A stretch of 64,000 bases of DNA from Sutcliffiella horikoshii (lineage in GTDB: Bacteria; Bacillota; Bacilli; Bacillales; Bacillaceae_I). Positions within the stretch are counted from its first letter, which is position 1; each line of letters starts with the position of its first letter. The stretch is taken from the NCBI RefSeq assembly GCF_008180725.1, contig NZ_VTEV01000008.1, forward strand, positions 62,001 through 126,000, given 5' to 3'. Below, in pieces: positions 63,982 to 64,000 of the stretch. Made by a program: the position numbers and the translations under genes. Under the pieces are notes generated by a model. The model did no database searches, had not been told where the DNA came from, and saw nothing but the letters and a program-made list of their open reading frames with translations.

Positions 63982-64000
63982 TCTATTTCCCCTCCTCTAA

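Overview
The window reads as a low-GC Gram-positive, endospore-forming Bacillaceae chromosome. Strong AGGAGG-type ribosome sites, frequent TTG and GTG starts, spoVR, KtrAB and B. subtilis-like gene order (yhcX, glpP-glpK-glpD, yhxB/pgcA, yhcY-yhcZ, yhdA, yhdB, then spoVR) all support this. No rRNA, tRNA or CRISPR array was seen.

Layout. 1-18 kb is the syntenic block: the tail of a YhcX-type amidohydrolase, DUF4395 and AEC membrane proteins, the glycerol genes (glpF is missing between glpP and glpK), phosphoglucomutase, the YhcYZ two-component system with its likely target yhdA, an M14 carboxypeptidase, MgtE, a TauE-type permease, SpoVR and a MEDS protein. 18-24 kb holds the fruRKA operon, a CrtI-like oxidoreductase and a DUF421 protein. 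25-28.5 kb holds a PadR-chrA pair, a Mn2+ riboswitch unit and a kinase-like gene. 28.55-33.0 kb is a mobile element with its own inverted repeats. 33-43.6 kb holds an ECF sigma/anti-sigma pair, an azoreductase, ktrAB under a c-di-AMP riboswitch, a VTT protein, a Ca2+/cation antiporter and UppP. 44.6-50.4 kb holds a short tyrosine recombinase, a K+/H+ antiporter and a guanine-riboswitch xpt-permease operon. 50.5-55.5 kb carries small exported proteins, DedA and a second UppP. 55.7-59.7 kb is a class I ribonucleotide reductase operon behind a cobalamin riboswitch. The end carries an RsbR-like STAS protein, an aldo-keto reductase, a dicarboxylate symporter and an SMR exporter.

What stands out. 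(1) A 4,450-bp element (28551-33000) has 27-bp inverted ends matching at 26 positions and a 10-bp direct repeat on each side. Removing it restores a rho-independent terminator in which that 10-mer is the whole loop. It carries a GTG-started 80-aa gene, a 651-aa zinc-ribbon DDE-like transposase and two lipoprotein genes; I do not recognise its family. (2) Four tandem arrays (9, 6, 9 and 14 units) all have a unit of 52 bp, close to five helical turns, although their sequences differ. All run in the same orientation whatever the strand of nearby genes. (3) A MITE-like palindromic repeat occurs five times. One copy has a perfect 8-bp target duplication in the T-tract of a terminator, and two copies sit in riboswitch leaders between terminator and gene. 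(4) Four riboswitches are clear (Mn2+, c-di-AMP, guanine, cobalamin), and mgtE has an unusual leader whose ends resemble an M-box but whose core does not. (5) Matching 6-4-6 palindromes lie about 110-120 bp before yhcY and yhdA and are good candidates for the YhcZ operator.
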